A DNA stretch of 64,000 nt from Tomitella gaofuii (GCF_014126825.1 NZ_CP059900.1:3300954-3364953), one strand, 5' to 3'; shown: positions 41,714-51,476, counted from the first letter of the stretch. The notes: generated from the sequence alone by a model not told the origin. Translations and numbers: made by a program.

Positions 41714-43102
41714 TTGGCGACGACGACAGATCCCGCGGAGGCCGCCCGTCCTGGCACCCGGCGCCCGGTGTGGCCGCGGCGGCGCGATGCGCACAGGGTG
41801 GCGATGCTGTTCGGCCCCGCCTTCGTCGCCGCGGTCGCATACGTGGACCCGGGGAACGTCGCCGCGAACGTGACCGCGGGGTCCCGGTACGGATACCTGC
41901 TGCTGTGGGTGCTGATCCTCGCCAACGCGATGGCGGTGCTCATCCAGTACCTGTCCGCGAAGCTGGGTCTGGTCACCGGATCGTCACTGTCGGAGACTCT
42001 GGGCGCACGACTCCGGCCGGCGGCCCGGCGCGGGTTCTGGCTGCAGGCCGAGGTCGCTGCGGCCGCCACGGACGTCGCCGAGGTGATCGGCGGCGCCATC
42101 GCTCTCCACCTGCTCTTCGGCCTCCCCCTCGCCGCCGGCGGCGCGATCACCGGAGTCGTGTCGATGGCGCTGCTGGCGGTGGGCGACCGGCGCGGGCAGC
42201 GCCGCTTCGAGCTGCTCGTGGTGGGCCTGCTGCTCATCATCACGATCGGCTTCACCTGCGGGCTGCTGTTCGTCGACGTCTCCCCCTCGGCCCTCGTCGG
42301 CGGCATCGTGCCCCGCTTCGAGGGGGTGCAGACGCTGCTGCTGGCCGCGGGCATGCTCGGGGCGACGGTGATGCCGCATGCCATCTACGTCCATTCCGCA
42401 CTCGCGCGCGATCGGCACCGCGCCGACCTCGTGCACCTGGAAGCGCGGGGGGCGGCCGACGGCCCGGCCGAGGGCTGCGGCGCGGATGCCCCGGATGCGG
42501 AACCCACCGCCCCCGTGCGCAAGGACGCCGGACGGGGCCACGCCGTCCTCGACAGGCTGCTGCGCGCCACCCGCTGGGACGTGGCGGTGGCACTGGTCGT
42601 CGCCGGGGGCGTGAACATCGCGCTGCTCGTGCTCGCCGCCGCCGCGCTGCACGGAGTCTCCGGCACCGACACCATCGCGGGCGCGCACCACGCCATCGAA
42701 GCCGCACTGGGCCCGGCCGTGGGCACCGTGTTCGCGGTGGGGCTGCTGGCCTCCGGCCTGGCCTCCACATCGGTGGGCGCCGCTGCGGGCGCCGAGATCA
42801 TGTCGGGGCTGCTGCGCGTGCGTGTCCCGCTGCTCGCGCGCCGCCTCGTCACGCTGGTACCGGCCGTGGCCCTGCTCGCAGCGGGAGCCGACCCCACCTA
42901 TGCGCTGATCCTCAGCCAGGTGGTGTTGAGCTTCTGCATCCCGTTCGCGCTCATCCCCCTGGTGCGCTATACGGCGCAGGTCTCGATGATGGGCGTGTAC
43001 CGCAGCGGCCCCGTCGTCCGCGTCGCCTCCTGGGCGACGGTGGCCGTGATCGTCGCGCTCAATGCCGCACTGCTCGCCCTGACCATGCTCGGCGTCGATT
43101 AG
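41714..43102 (+). CDS. mntH: NRAMP-family manganese/iron transporter
   Basis: A 462-residue, 11-helix proton-coupled divalent-metal importer. The TM1 metal-binding motif DPGNVAAN is intact, and TM6 reads GATVMPHAIYVHS, retaining the Ala/Met pair that contacts metal; the usual MPHN is MPHA here. An unusually long loop of about 50 acidic and alanine-rich residues separates TM6 and TM7 (RADLVHLEARGAADG onward). TTG 41714 has AGGAG eight bases upstream; earlier in-frame ATG codons give an unlikely hydrophilic leader. Confidence 0.88.
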   Translation: MATTTDPAEAARPGTRRPVWPRRRDAHRVAMLFGPAFVAAVAYVDPGNVAANVTAGSRYGYLLLWVLILANAMAVLIQYLSAKLGLVTGSSLSETLGARLRPAARRGFWLQAEVAAAATDVAEVIGGAIALHLLFGLPLAAGGAITGVVSMALLAVGDRRGQRRFELLVVGLLLIITIGFTCGLLFVDVSPSALVGGIVPRFEGVQTLLLAAGMLGATVMPHAIYVHSALARDRHRADLVHLEARGAADGPAEGCGADAPDAEPTAPVRKDAGRGHAVLDRLLRATRWDVAVALVVAGGVNIALLVLAAAALHGVSGTDTIAGAHHAIEAALGPAVGTVFAVGLLASGLASTSVGAAAGAEIMSGLLRVRVPLLARRLVTLVPAVALLAAGADPTYALILSQVVLSFCIPFALIPLVRYTAQVSMMGVYRSGPVVRVASWATVAVIVALNAALLALTMLGVD

Positions 43103-43154
43103 CCGGCGGCGGGCAGCGGCCGGCGGGGCGGGCGATAGCCGGCAGGGCACAGCA

Positions 43155-43193
43155 ACGGGCCCCGGCGGGTGGTCTTCGCCCGCCGGGGCCCGT
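43155..43193 (-). terminator. Terminator between mntH and tmRNA
   Basis: A perfect 15-bp GC-rich stem (43155-43169 and 43179-43193) with a 9-base loop, placed 6 bases beyond the tmRNA 3' end and 52 past the mntH stop. It can serve both convergent units. Confidence 0.8.
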
Positions 43194-43199
43194 CGTCGG

Positions 43200-43573
43200 T
43201 GGAGCTGCCGGGAATCGAACCCGGGTCCTCCGCAGTGTCACCGAGGCTTCTCCGTGCGCAGTCCGCTATGTCTCTGCTCGGGCCTCCGGATCTCGCGAAC
43301 ACGTCCGGATGACGACCCCAGTCGCTGTGGGATGTCCCGTCAATCTCCGCGACCGATTATGACGGTGAGCCCTCTAGCTGATGCCAGTACCCGGGCCGAG
43401 GGCGAACCCGGACTGACAGACTCACGCCTGCTGCTTAGGCAGCGAGGGCGAAGGAGTCAGCGCTCTGCTTGGAGTTGGCGCTTAATTGGTTGCAGCGACG
43501 CTTACGGTGGTCTCCTGCCTGCACCGGCACGCTTCCCTTGGATCTACTCACGCAGTCGAAACCGTTCAGCCCC
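43200..43573 (-). ncRNA. ssrA: tmRNA
   Basis: A 374-base transfer-messenger RNA on the leftward strand. The 5' end GGGGCTGAACGGTTTCGACT pairs with the 3' end CAGCTCC-A, giving the alanine-type acceptor, and the T arm is GGTTCGATTCCC. The tag frame runs from 43479 to 43435 and encodes ANSKQSADSFALAA followed by TAA; the ALAA end is the Clp degradation signal. CCA is not encoded. smpB is 1.5 kb away. Confidence 0.97.
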
Positions 43574-43787
43574 TTTCCACGACTCTCGCAGCCGTGCGAT
43601 TCTTCCTGCACAGCGAACGCCTGCCGCAGGATCGCGCTTCACGCGATCACCCATCAGACATCCGCAGCCCCACACGCATCCGCGTGGACAACACAGTCTA
43701 ACGCGCGCGGACGCCGAAATCATCCCGTCGGCGACCCCCGCGGTGGAACCGCGCGTATTCCCAGGTCGACGGTGTGCATGCTCACTC

Positions 43788-43825
43788 GTCAACACTGTTG
43801 ACGTGGCATTGTCAACGGTGTTGAC
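43788..43825. promoter_or_regulatory. Two copies of a GTCAAC-N3-GTTGAC operator
   Basis: GTCAACACTGTTGAC (43788-43802) and GTCAACGGTGTTGAC (43811-43825) are perfect dyads with the same half-site, centres 23 bases apart, ending 40 bases before the membrane-protein gene. They overlap TTGAC -35-like sequences. A dimeric repressor, for example TetR-type, binding cooperatively is likely. No regulator gene is adjacent. Confidence 0.65.
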
Positions 43826-43865
43826 TAGGTCGCATCGCCACAAGACTCCGTCAGGGGATGCAGTC

Positions 43866-45041
43866 ATGAACGCAGAACAGCGGGACAGCCCGCGCGGCGA
43901 CACCGCGCGCGAAGCCGACTACGCGGAGATCCTCGCCGACGACATCGAGGCGGTCGCCCCGACGCTCGGCGGGCACCGCCCCGCGCACGAGGCCCCACCG
44001 GGCACCGACGCCCCGGTGGGCCTCGCGACCATCGCGAAGGCCATGGTCTTCCCGCTGTTCTTCGTCGTCATGTTCGCGCTGTGCTACGTCAGCGCATTCC
44101 ACAATCCCGCCCCGCACGACATGCGGCTGACCGTCGTCGGCCCCGGCTCCTCCGCGGCAGCGGTGGCCTCCGGGCTGGAACAGGGCTCGCCGGGTGCGTT
44201 CGACGTCGCCACCTCGACCGACCTGGACGGCGCGCTCGAGCGCCTCGCCGACCGCGACGTGCAAGGCGTGATCGAGCTCGGCAGCCCCGTGGTGGCGCAC
44301 GTCGCCTCCGGGGGGAGCGCCACGGTGGCGCAGACGGTGCAGTCGGTCGCCGCTCCCCTCGCGCAGCAGACCGGGACCACTGTGACTGTCGACGACATCG
44401 CGCCCGTCACCGGAGGGGACGCCACCGGGATGGGACTGTTCTACTTCATGGTCGTCTGCTCCATCGCCGGCTACCTCACCGTCACGGTGCTGTCCCAGCT
44501 GGCGCCGAACATGACGCTGCGGAGGCAGCTGGGCATCCTCGGCGCCATGTCCGTGGCACTGACCCTCATCGCCTTCGCAGTCTCGTCGATCTTCACCGGC
44601 ACGTACGGCGCCGGCGCGGGCGGTCTGACCGCGTTGCTGCTCATCGGCGTCCTCTACACGTTCACGATCGGGATCGTCGCGGTGCTGCTCAACAGGCTGC
44701 TCGGCCAGGCGGCGATCATGGCGGTGATGATGGTCGCGATCTTCCTGAACTTCCCCAGCGCGGGCGGCGCCATCGCGCCGTCGATGCTGCCGGCGGCGTG
44801 GGAGGCCGTGCATGCGTTCTGGATCGGCTCGGGCGCGATCCAGGCCATGCAGTCGGTGATCTACTTCGGCGGCAACGGCGCCGGGCACGGACTGCTCATC
44901 CTCGCCGGCTGGCTGGCGGTCGCCGCGGCCGGGCTCGCGATCACCGTGCGGCGCACGAGCAGGCACACCTCCGACGCGGCTGGAAAGACCCGCGCCGCGG
45001 CCGCGGAGGCTCCGGATCGGGAACCCGTTCCGGTGCGTTGA
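43866..45041 (+). CDS. ABC-2/YhgE-like membrane protein
   Basis: A 391-residue membrane protein. One helix near residue 58-80 (MVFPLFFVVMFALCYVSAF) is followed by an extracytoplasmic domain of about 110 residues (LTVVGPGSSAAAVASGL onward) and then five or six helices (YFMVVCSIAGYLTVTVL, MSVALTLIAFAVSSIF and others). This TM-large loop-TM bundle pattern is that of ABC-2-type export permeases and YhgE/Pip-like proteins. No ATPase is adjacent. Substrate is unknown; the strong double operator suggests inducible expression. Confidence 0.65.
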   Translation: MNAEQRDSPRGDTAREADYAEILADDIEAVAPTLGGHRPAHEAPPGTDAPVGLATIAKAMVFPLFFVVMFALCYVSAFHNPAPHDMRLTVVGPGSSAAAVASGLEQGSPGAFDVATSTDLDGALERLADRDVQGVIELGSPVVAHVASGGSATVAQTVQSVAAPLAQQTGTTVTVDDIAPVTGGDATGMGLFYFMVVCSIAGYLTVTVLSQLAPNMTLRRQLGILGAMSVALTLIAFAVSSIFTGTYGAGAGGLTALLLIGVLYTFTIGIVAVLLNRLLGQAAIMAVMMVAIFLNFPSAGGAIAPSMLPAAWEAVHAFWIGSGAIQAMQSVIYFGGNGAGHGLLILAGWLAVAAAGLAITVRRTSRHTSDAAGKTRAAAAEAPDREPVPVR

Positions 45042-45078
45042 TCCCCCAACCCCGTCACCCCCGCGTCCACCTGTGGGC

Positions 45079-45594
45079 TCAGCCGCGCATGCCCTTGACG
45101 CGGCGGCCGAGCTCGCGAGTGACCTCGCGTTCCATGGTGCGGCGCCGGATGTCCTGCCGCTTGTCGTATACCTGCTTGCCGCGCGCCAGCGCCAGTTCCA
45201 GCTTGACCTTGCCGCCGGAGAAGTACATCGACAACGGCACCAGGGTCAGGCTGCCCTCCTGGGTCTTGCCGATGAGCATCTCGATCTGGCGCCGGTGCAG
45301 CAGCAGCTTACGCACCCGCCGCGGCGCATGGTTGGTCCAGGTGCCGTGCGAATACTCGGGGATGTGCAGGCCGCGGAGCCACACCTCGCCGTCGTCGACC
45401 GTGGCGAAAGCGTCAACCAGCGACGCCTTGCCTTCGCGCAGGCTCTTGACCTCGGTGCCCACCAGCGCCACCCCGGCCTCGTAGGTGTCGAGGATCACGT
45501 AGTTGTGGCGGGCCTTGCGGTTGGTGGCGATCACCCGCCTGCCGTCGGCGTCCGCGGCCTTGGACTTCTTGCCGCCCTTGCCCTTCTTGGCCAT
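45079..45594 (-). CDS. smpB: tmRNA-binding protein SmpB
   Basis: A 171-residue partner of tmRNA in ribosome rescue. After a lysine/glycine-rich N-terminus, the oligonucleotide-binding core reads [53 protein letters not shown] and [19 protein letters not shown]. The C-terminal helix [12 protein letters not shown] ends in RVKGMRG. Gene order ftsE-ftsX-smpB, with ssrA close by, is conserved in the order. Confidence 0.96.
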   Translation of the reverse strand: MAKKGKGGKKSKAADADGRRVIATNRKARHNYVILDTYEAGVALVGTEVKSLREGKASLVDAFATVDDGEVWLRGLHIPEYSHGTWTNHAPRRVRKLLLHRRQIEMLIGKTQEGSLTLVPLSMYFSGGKVKLELALARGKQVYDKRQDIRRRTMEREVTRELGRRVKGMRG

Positions 45595-45676
45595 GCTCAG
45601 CTTTCCCGTCTCGTCCCCGATGCGCCCGCCGCGTCCGGCGGCGCCGTCACTCCCGGCACCGTCACTTCCGGCGCCG

Positions 45677-46579
45677 TCATTCCCGCACGTACAGGCGCAG
45701 TGTGATCCAGCCGGTCACCGCCGCGAGCACCGCGCTCACCCCGATGAGGATCGGCGCCACGAGGCCGATGTCCGCATCCGTGATCCTGGCGATGATGTTG
45801 GAACTGTACAGATCCGACAGTACGTCCTTGATGAACAGGTTGTTCGCCGCGAACAGCCCGGCCACGGCGAGCACCGATCCGACCACGGCGGCCACCACCA
45901 CCTCCAGCAGGAACGGGAGCTGCGTGTACCAGCGGGACGCGCCCACCAGGCGCATGATGCCCACCTCGGTGCGGCGCGAGAAGGCGGCGATCTGGATCAT
46001 GTTCGCGATCAGCAGCACCGCGCCCACGCCCTGCACCAGGGCCACCGCGAACGCCGCGTTGCGGATGCCGTCGAGGACCGAGAACAGCCGGTCCACCAGA
46101 TCCGCCTGGGTGCGCACGCGCTGGACGCCGGTCCGCTCGCTGAACTCGCGGTCGAGCTCCCCGAACAGCTTCTGGTCGTCCACCTTGACCTTGAACGACG
46201 CCGGCAGCGCCTCCGGGCGGACCAGCGAGAGCATCTCCGGGTCCGAGGCGAACTGCTGCTGGTAGATCTTGTAGGCCTCGTCGCGGCTGACGAAGGTCAC
46301 CGACGACTGGCCGGCCGCCTCCGCCAGGTCCTGCCGCAGCTGCGTGCACGTGGCCTGGGTGCAGTCCGGGTCGTTGGTGGAGATGTCGTCGGTGAGGAAC
46401 AGCTCGACCTCCACGCGGTCCAGATAGATCTGCTCGGTCGCGTGGCTCATCTGGACCACGAGCAGGCCGCTGCCGAGCAGGCCGATCGAGATCGCGGTGG
46501 TGATGATCATCGCCACCGTCATCGTGATGTTGCGGCGAAGCCCCTGGAGGACCTCGCTGAAGACGAATTTCGCGCGCAT
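45677..46579 (-). CDS. ftsX: Cell-division protein FtsX
   Basis: A 300-residue membrane protein with one N-terminal helix ([21 protein letters not shown]), a large extracytoplasmic domain with a cysteine pair ([12 protein letters not shown]) and three C-terminal helices ([18 protein letters not shown] and following). It pairs with FtsE to activate peptidoglycan hydrolases (RipC in mycobacteria) at division. It starts 95 bases after ftsE on the same strand. Confidence 0.95.
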   Translation of the reverse strand: MRAKFVFSEVLQGLRRNITMTVAMIITTAISIGLLGSGLLVVQMSHATEQIYLDRVEVELFLTDDISTNDPDCTQATCTQLRQDLAEAAGQSSVTFVSRDEAYKIYQQQFASDPEMLSLVRPEALPASFKVKVDDQKLFGELDREFSERTGVQRVRTQADLVDRLFSVLDGIRNAAFAVALVQGVGAVLLIANMIQIAAFSRRTEVGIMRLVGASRWYTQLPFLLEVVVAAVVGSVLAVAGLFAANNLFIKDVLSDLYSSNIIARITDADIGLVAPILIGVSAVLAAVTGWITLRLYVRE

Positions 46580-46674
46580 GGGTGTGTGTTCTCCGGTCGG
46601 TGGGGACGTCGGCGGTTCGGCGTGGGAACGGCGGCATGACGCGAGCGGCCCCGCCGCCCCGTCCGCCGCGCGGG

Positions 46675-47364
46675 CTACCTGCCCACGCCGTACACGCCGC
46701 GCTCCTCGTCGCGGACCAGCTTGCCCAGCTGCAGTTCCACGACGCGCCGGCGCATCGAGTCGACGATCTCGTGGTCGTGCGTGGCCATGAGCACGGTGGT
46801 GCCGGTGCGGTTGATCTTGTCGAGCAGCAGCATGATCCCGCCGGACGTATCGGGGTCGAGGTTGCCGGTGGGCTCGTCGGCCAGCAGCAGCAGCGGCCGG
46901 TTGACGAACGCCCGCGCGATGGCGACGCGCTGCTGCTCGCCGCCGGAGAGCTCGTGCGGCAGCCGATGCGACTTGCCGGCCAGGCCCACCATGTCGAGCA
47001 CCTCGGGGACGACCTGTTTGATGTTCGCCTCGCGCTTGCCGATCACCTCGAGCGCGAATGCGACGTTCTCGTAGACGTTCTTCTGCTGCAGCAGCCGGAA
47101 GTCCTGGAACACGCAGCCGATGGTCTGACGCAGCTGCGGCACCTTGCGTCCCGGCAGCCGGTTCACGCGGGTCTCGCCCACGAAAACGTCACCGGAGGAG
47201 GGCACTTCGTCCTTGAGCAGCAGTTTGAGGAACGTCGACTTCCCGGACCCGGACGGCCCGATGAGAAAGGCGAACTCCCCCTTGCCGACCTCGACGTTCA
47301 CCTTGTCCAGCGCGGGCCGGGTCGACGTCTTGTACGACTTGGAGACATTCACGAGACGGATCAC
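46675..47364 (-). CDS. ftsE: Cell-division ATPase FtsE
   Basis: A 229-residue ABC ATPase. Walker A is GPSGSGKST near residue 36, the Q-loop is in CVFQDFRLL, the signature is ELSGGEQQR and Walker B is [23 protein letters not shown] at the start is the usual FtsE opening. It drives FtsX conformational change. Confidence 0.97.
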   Translation of the reverse strand: MIRLVNVSKSYKTSTRPALDKVNVEVGKGEFAFLIGPSGSGKSTFLKLLLKDEVPSSGDVFVGETRVNRLPGRKVPQLRQTIGCVFQDFRLLQQKNVYENVAFALEVIGKREANIKQVVPEVLDMVGLAGKSHRLPHELSGGEQQRVAIARAFVNRPLLLLADEPTGNLDPDTSGGIMLLLDKINRTGTTVLMATHDHEIVDSMRRRVVELQLGKLVRDEERGVYGVGR

Positions 47365-47455
47365 GGAGAGCCAGTGTAGCCATGCCCCCGGGCGGCGCCG
47401 GTCCGCCGACTCCGGCGCGCCGCTCAGTCCTCGTCGGCGCCGGTCTTCGTCGGTG

Positions 47456-48580
47456 TCAGTCCTCGTCGGTGCGCATGCGCCAGCGGATGCCGGCCTCGAT
47501 GAATCCGTCCAGCTCGCCGTCGAGCACCGTCTGCGGGTTGTTGACCTCGTACTCGGTGCGCAGGTCCTTGACCATCTGGTACGGGTGCAGGACGTACGAG
47601 CGCATCTGGTTGCCCCACGACGCGTTGCCGCCGGCGCCCAGCTCGTCCAGCGCGGCCTTCTCCTCCTGGCGCTTGCGCTCGAGGAGCTTGGCCTGCAGCA
47701 CCTTCATCGCCGCCACCTTGTTCTGCAGCTGCGACTTCTCGTTCTGGCAGGTGACCACGATGCCCGTGGGGATGTGGGTGAGCCGCACGGCCGAGTCGGT
47801 GGTGTTCACCGACTGCCCGCCGGGGCCGGACGAGCGGTAGACGTCGACACGCACGTCGTTCTCCGGGACGTCGATGCTGTCGGTCGTCTCCACCACGGGC
47901 AGCACCTCGACCTCGGCGAAGGACGTCTGGCGGCGGCCCTGGTTGTCGAAGGGGCTGATGCGCACCAGGCGGTGCGTGCCCTGTTCCACCGACAGCGTGC
48001 CGTACATGTACGGATCCTTGACGGCGAAGGTGGCGCTCTTGATGCCGGCCTCCTCCGCGTAGGAGGTGTCGTACACCTCCACCTTGTGGCCGTGCTTCTC
48101 CGCCCAGCGCACGTACATGCGCATGAGCATCTCGGCGAAGTCCGCCGCGTCCACGCCACCGGCGCCGGAGCGGATGTTCACCAGCGCCTCACGCGGGTCG
48201 TACTCGCCGGACAGGAGCGTGCGCACCTCCATAGCCTCGATGTCCGAGCGCAACCGCGCGCGGTCGGCGTCGGCGTCCTCGAGGGCAGCGGCCGCCGCAT
48301 CGCCCTCCTCCTCGTCGGCCAGCTCGTAGAGGACGGGCAGGTCGTCCAGGCGCGAGCGCAGGTCACGCGCCCGCCGCAGCGTCCCCTGCGCATAGGAGAG
48401 TTCGCTGGTGACCTTCTGCGCGTGGTCCTGGTCGTTCCACAGCTCCGGGTCGGCGGCCTGGTGCTCGAGCTCGTCGATGCGGCGGGCCAGCTCGTCGATG
48501 TCGAGCACGCGCTCGACCGTCGACAAGGTGGTCTCGAGTTCTGCGAGGTCTGCGGAAACGTCAGGTTGCACGGTAGACAA
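47456..48580 (-). CDS. prfB: Peptide chain release factor 2
   Basis: A 374-residue RF2 that terminates at UGA/UAA. The stop-codon recognition tripeptide SPF is in [12 protein letters not shown] and the catalytic GGQ in [17 protein letters not shown]. The reading frame is uninterrupted: there is no programmed frameshift of the E. coli type, as is normal in actinobacteria. It lies 91 bases upstream of ftsE. A short imperfect duplication (TCCTCGTCGG) flanks its stop codon. Confidence 0.97.
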   Translation of the reverse strand: MSTVQPDVSADLAELETTLSTVERVLDIDELARRIDELEHQAADPELWNDQDHAQKVTSELSYAQGTLRRARDLRSRLDDLPVLYELADEEEGDAAAAALEDADADRARLRSDIEAMEVRTLLSGEYDPREALVNIRSGAGGVDAADFAEMLMRMYVRWAEKHGHKVEVYDTSYAEEAGIKSATFAVKDPYMYGTLSVEQGTHRLVRISPFDNQGRRQTSFAEVEVLPVVETTDSIDVPENDVRVDVYRSSGPGGQSVNTTDSAVRLTHIPTGIVVTCQNEKSQLQNKVAAMKVLQAKLLERKRQEEKAALDELGAGGNASWGNQMRSYVLHPYQMVKDLRTEYEVNNPQTVLDGELDGFIEAGIRWRMRTDED

Positions 48581-48648
48581 GGCTACCCGCCGTCCGCCGC
48601 GCCGACCCGGACGGAGTCGCCTGGCGGCGGCCGCGCCACGGTACGGTC

Positions 48649-49434
48649 ATGGCCATGTACGCCGCCGACCTGGACCTTGCGCTGCGCCTGGCGAATCGCG
48701 CCGATTCGATCACCGGCAAGCGGTTCCGCTCCGCCGACCTGCGCGTGCAGGACAAGCCGGACATGACGCCCGTCACCGATGCGGACGTGGCCGTCGAACG
48801 CATCATCCGCGACATCCTGGAGATCGAGCGTCCGGACGACGCCGTCCTCGGCGAGGAGTTCGGGGGCGACCCCGCACCCACCGGCCGGCAGTGGGTGGTG
48901 GACCCCATCGACGGAACGAAGAACTTCGTCCGGGGCGTCCCCGTGTGGGCCACCCTGATCGCGTTGTTCGAGGACGGGGCGCCCGTGCTCGGCATGGTCA
49001 GCGCCCCGGCGTTGTCGCGCCGCTGGTGGGCGACCGCCGGCGAGGGCGCGTTCAGCACCTTCGAGGGCGGCCTGCCGCGCGCGCTGCGGGTCTCGGGGGT
49101 CCACGACCTCGGCGCGGCGAGCCTGTCGCTGTCGAGCCTGTCCGGTTGGCGCGAGCGCGGCGACCGCGACCGCGTCATCGCACTCACCGACGAGGTGTGG
49201 CGGCTGCGCGGCTACGGCGACTTCCTCTCCTACTGCCTCGTCGCCGAGGGCGCCGTCGACATCGCGGCCGAGCCGGAGGTGTCGCTGTGGGACCTTGCGG
49301 CCCTCGACGTCCTCGTCCGCGAGGCGGGCGGCCGCTTCACCGCGCTCGACGGCACCGTGGGCCCCGCGGGCGGCAGCGCCGTCGCCACCAACGGGCTGCT
49401 GCACGACGCGGTACTTGCGCGGATCGGGACGTGA
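48649..49434 (+). CDS. hisN: Histidinol-phosphatase, inositol-monophosphatase family
   Basis: A 261-residue Mg-dependent phosphatase. Metal ligands are in VLGEEFGGD (Glu), [14 protein letters not shown] (Asp-x-x-Asp) and [17 protein letters not shown] (Asp). Its resemblance to Rv3137, and position before fadE24/fadE23 as in M. tuberculosis, favour histidinol-phosphatase over inositol phosphatase. Starts at 48649 and 48655 are both possible. It is divergent from prfB. Confidence 0.88.
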   Translation: MAMYAADLDLALRLANRADSITGKRFRSADLRVQDKPDMTPVTDADVAVERIIRDILEIERPDDAVLGEEFGGDPAPTGRQWVVDPIDGTKNFVRGVPVWATLIALFEDGAPVLGMVSAPALSRRWWATAGEGAFSTFEGGLPRALRVSGVHDLGAASLSLSSLSGWRERGDRDRVIALTDEVWRLRGYGDFLSYCLVAEGAVDIAAEPEVSLWDLAALDVLVREAGGRFTALDGTVGPAGGSAVATNGLLHDAVLARIGT

Positions 49435-49786
49435 GCCGCATCGGCGGGCAGTCGATGAGAAAGCTCTCATCGACCGCCCGCCGCAGGCGTGCGCCGACGC
49501 AGGGTGGGGGCATGCGTGAACGACGACCGTCGCCGGTGGCCGCCGCGGCAGGAGCCGCCTCCGCCGTCGGCGCCGCCGCGATCGTCGCGTGGGCGGCCGA
49601 CGGGCGCGACGCCGTCAGCCGATAGCCCGTCGCATCGGCGGCGAGCCGCCGCGCGAGGTGACGGGTCGTATACGCCTTCTTGGCGGCCCGCAACCGCCCC
49701 GGGGACAGCGCTGCGCCGCGCTCCTCGCACAGCGATTCGTCAATGATCTGCACCGCGCCGGTGGCGCGCTCCGCAGCGATGGTCAT
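49337..49786 (-). CDS. Hypothetical protein, weakly supported
   Basis: The ATG at 49786 has CAGGAG eight bases upstream, a convincing ribosome site. The first 58 residues ([19 protein letters not shown], then [19 protein letters not shown]) look like a soluble helical protein. The remainder becomes Ala/Arg-rich, runs antisense to the end of hisN and has shadow-like composition, so the true 3' end is doubtful. A rightward 37-codon frame (49512-49625) with a hydrophobic centre overlaps it and is an alternative. I recognise no family. The rest of 49435-50078 contains the repeats and operator listed separately and no other gene. Confidence 0.3.
   Translation of the reverse strand: MTIAAERATGAVQIIDESLCEERGAALSPGRLRAAKKAYTTRHLARRLAADATGYRLTASRPSAAHATIAAAPTAEAAPAAAATGDGRRSRMPPPCVGARLRRAVDESFLIDCPPMRLTSRSAQVPRRAAARWWRRRCRPRGPRCRRAR
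49453..49472. repeat. GATGAGA-N4-TCTCATC palindrome, copy 1
   Basis: CGATGAGA and TCTCATCG flank AAGC in a perfect 8-bp dyad, 19 bases after the hisN stop. The same dyad core recurs at 49895-49912. A regulator-binding site is the likeliest meaning. Confidence 0.55.
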
Positions 49787-49894
49787 GGCGTTCACTCCTG
49801 TTGTCCGTGCTGCGAGCGCCCTGCCCCCACGCTCGCCTCCCGTCGACCCCACCGACAAGCAAACGCCGGTTCAATGAGTGCACGATGACACCCC

Positions 49895-49912
49895 GATGAG
49901 AGTTCTCTCATC
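49895..49912. repeat. GATGAGA-N4-TCTCATC palindrome, copy 2
   Basis: GATGAGA and TCTCATC around GTTC, same half-sites as copy 1, about 440 bases apart. It lies 109 bases upstream of the weakly supported leftward gene and 167 bases upstream of fadE24. Confidence 0.55.
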
Positions 49913-49976
49913 CGGTCCGCGGACGGTTCCGGGCGCGGATCCATGCGTGCGGAACGGGGTTTCAGTTCACAACCAA

Positions 49977-49992
49977 CTTACTTTGGAGTAAG
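49977..49992. promoter_or_regulatory. CTTACT-N4-AGTAAG operator upstream of fadE24
   Basis: A perfect 6-bp inverted repeat with a 4-base centre, about 90 bases before the acyl-CoA dehydrogenase pair. Dyads of this form are typical of TetR-type regulators of fatty-acid degradation in actinobacteria. Confidence 0.5.
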
Positions 49993-50078
49993 ATTGGCTG
50001 CGAGAAGATCCGGGTCCGCCTTGCGACCCGGCAGGTGCGGGCGGCCTCGCCCTCCGCACACCCGGCCCTCACGGACAG

Positions 50079-51476
50079 ATGGTGACTATGAGCAAGAACG
50101 GCAATTCCCCCGCGCGGCCGCGCCGCGCCGACTCCACCGTCGGACTCAACCCCGTCCGACGCGACGTCATCGGCACGGCCATGCGCGTGCTCACCTCCAT
50201 CACGGGGTCGAGCCTCGCGGACAAGTACCGCATCCGCGAAACGGTCGACCGCGTCGCCTACGAGGGGACCAAGACCGGCTTCCGCACCCTCGGCGCCGCC
50301 AACCGCGTTTTCGACAAAGTGCCCGGCGGCGGCACGCCCGCCCGGCTGAAGTCGGCCAAGCCCGGCGGGTTCGACGTCACGCCCACCGATGAACAGCAGA
50401 TGATCGTCGCGACGGTCAAAGACTTCGCGGCGGAGATCCTGCGCCCTGCGGCGTCGGACGCCGACGCCGCCGCGGCCGCCCCCGCCGACCTGCTCGGCCG
50501 GGCCGCGGAACTGGGCGTGACCATGATCAACATCCCCGACTCGCTCGAGGGGGTCGCCGAGGAGCGCGGGGCCGTCACCAACGCGCTCGTCGCGGAGGCC
50601 CTCGCCCACGGCGACATGGGACTGGCACTGCCGGTGCTGGCGCCCAGCGGCGTCGCCGTCGCACTCACGCAATGGGGCACCGACGAGCAGCAGCGAACCT
50701 ATCTGCCGGCCTTCGCGGGTGAGAAGGTCCCCGCCGCGGCCGTCGTCGTCGCGGAGCCGCGGCCGCTGTTCAACCCGTTCGCGCTGCAGACCAAGGCCGT
50801 CCGCACCGCCGACGGTTACACCCTCGACGGCGTCAAGTCGATGGTGCCGGCGGCCGGCGCGGCGGAACTGTTCGTCATCGCCGCGGAGCTCGACGGCAAG
50901 CCCGCGTTCTTCCTGGTGGAGTCGGACTCCCGCGGCCTCGTCGTCGAGGCGGACCCGAGTATGGGCCTGCGCGCCGCGGGCCTGGGCCGGCTCATCCTCG
51001 AGGACGTCTCCCTGCCCCGGACGGCACTGCTGGGCGGGCCGGACGCGGACCCCGCCGTGCGCGCCCAGGAGTACTCCGACGCCATCGCGCTCTCCCGCCT
51101 CGGCTGGTCCTCACTGGCCGTGGGCACCGGGCAGGCCGTGCTGGACTACGTGACGCCGTACGTCAACGAGCGCGAGGCCTTCGGCGAGCCCGTCAGCCAC
51201 CGGCAGGCCGTCGCCTTCATGGTGGCGAACACCGCCATCGAGCTCGACGGCCTGCGCCTGGTCGCCTACCGCGGGGCCTCCCGCGCCGACCAGGGGCTGG
51301 CCTTCCACCGCGAGGCGGCCCTGGCACGCACGCTCGCCGCCGACAAGGGGATGCAGATCGGCCTCGACGGCGTGCAGCTCCTCGGCGGCCACGGCTACAC
51401 CAAGGAGCACCCGGTGGAGCGCTGGTACCGCGACCTGCGTGCCGCCGGAATCGGCGAGGGTGTGGTCCTCGTCTGA
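50079..51476 (+). CDS. fadE24: Acyl-CoA dehydrogenase, FadE24-like
   Basis: A 465-residue flavoenzyme of the acyl-CoA dehydrogenase family with an N-terminal extension of about 95 residues before the usual start (TPTDEQQMIVATVKDF). The middle beta domain has SMVPAAGAAELFVIAAELDG and LEDVSLPRTALLG; the C-terminal helices include HRQAVAFMVANTAIELDGL and VQLLGGHGYTKEHPVERWYRD. Size and order (hisN, this gene, the next) match Rv3139. It probably functions with the following gene, perhaps as a heteromeric enzyme. Starts at 50079 and 50088 are possible. Confidence 0.88.
   Translation: MVTMSKNGNSPARPRRADSTVGLNPVRRDVIGTAMRVLTSITGSSLADKYRIRETVDRVAYEGTKTGFRTLGAANRVFDKVPGGGTPARLKSAKPGGFDVTPTDEQQMIVATVKDFAAEILRPAASDADAAAAAPADLLGRAAELGVTMINIPDSLEGVAEERGAVTNALVAEALAHGDMGLALPVLAPSGVAVALTQWGTDEQQRTYLPAFAGEKVPAAAVVVAEPRPLFNPFALQTKAVRTADGYTLDGVKSMVPAAGAAELFVIAAELDGKPAFFLVESDSRGLVVEADPSMGLRAAGLGRLILEDVSLPRTALLGGPDADPAVRAQEYSDAIALSRLGWSSLAVGTGQAVLDYVTPYVNEREAFGEPVSHRQAVAFMVANTAIELDGLRLVAYRGASRADQGLAFHREAALARTLAADKGMQIGLDGVQLLGGHGYTKEHPVERWYRDLRAAGIGEGVVLV

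Noticed and set aside
47456-48580. Programmed frameshift in prfB
   Set aside because: The frame is continuous from start to stop and no in-frame UGA interrupts it, as usual in actinobacteria.
49512-49625. A 37-codon rightward micro-frame with a hydrophobic centre
   Set aside because: Weak ribosome site and overlap with a leftward frame that has a better one; mentioned only as an alternative.
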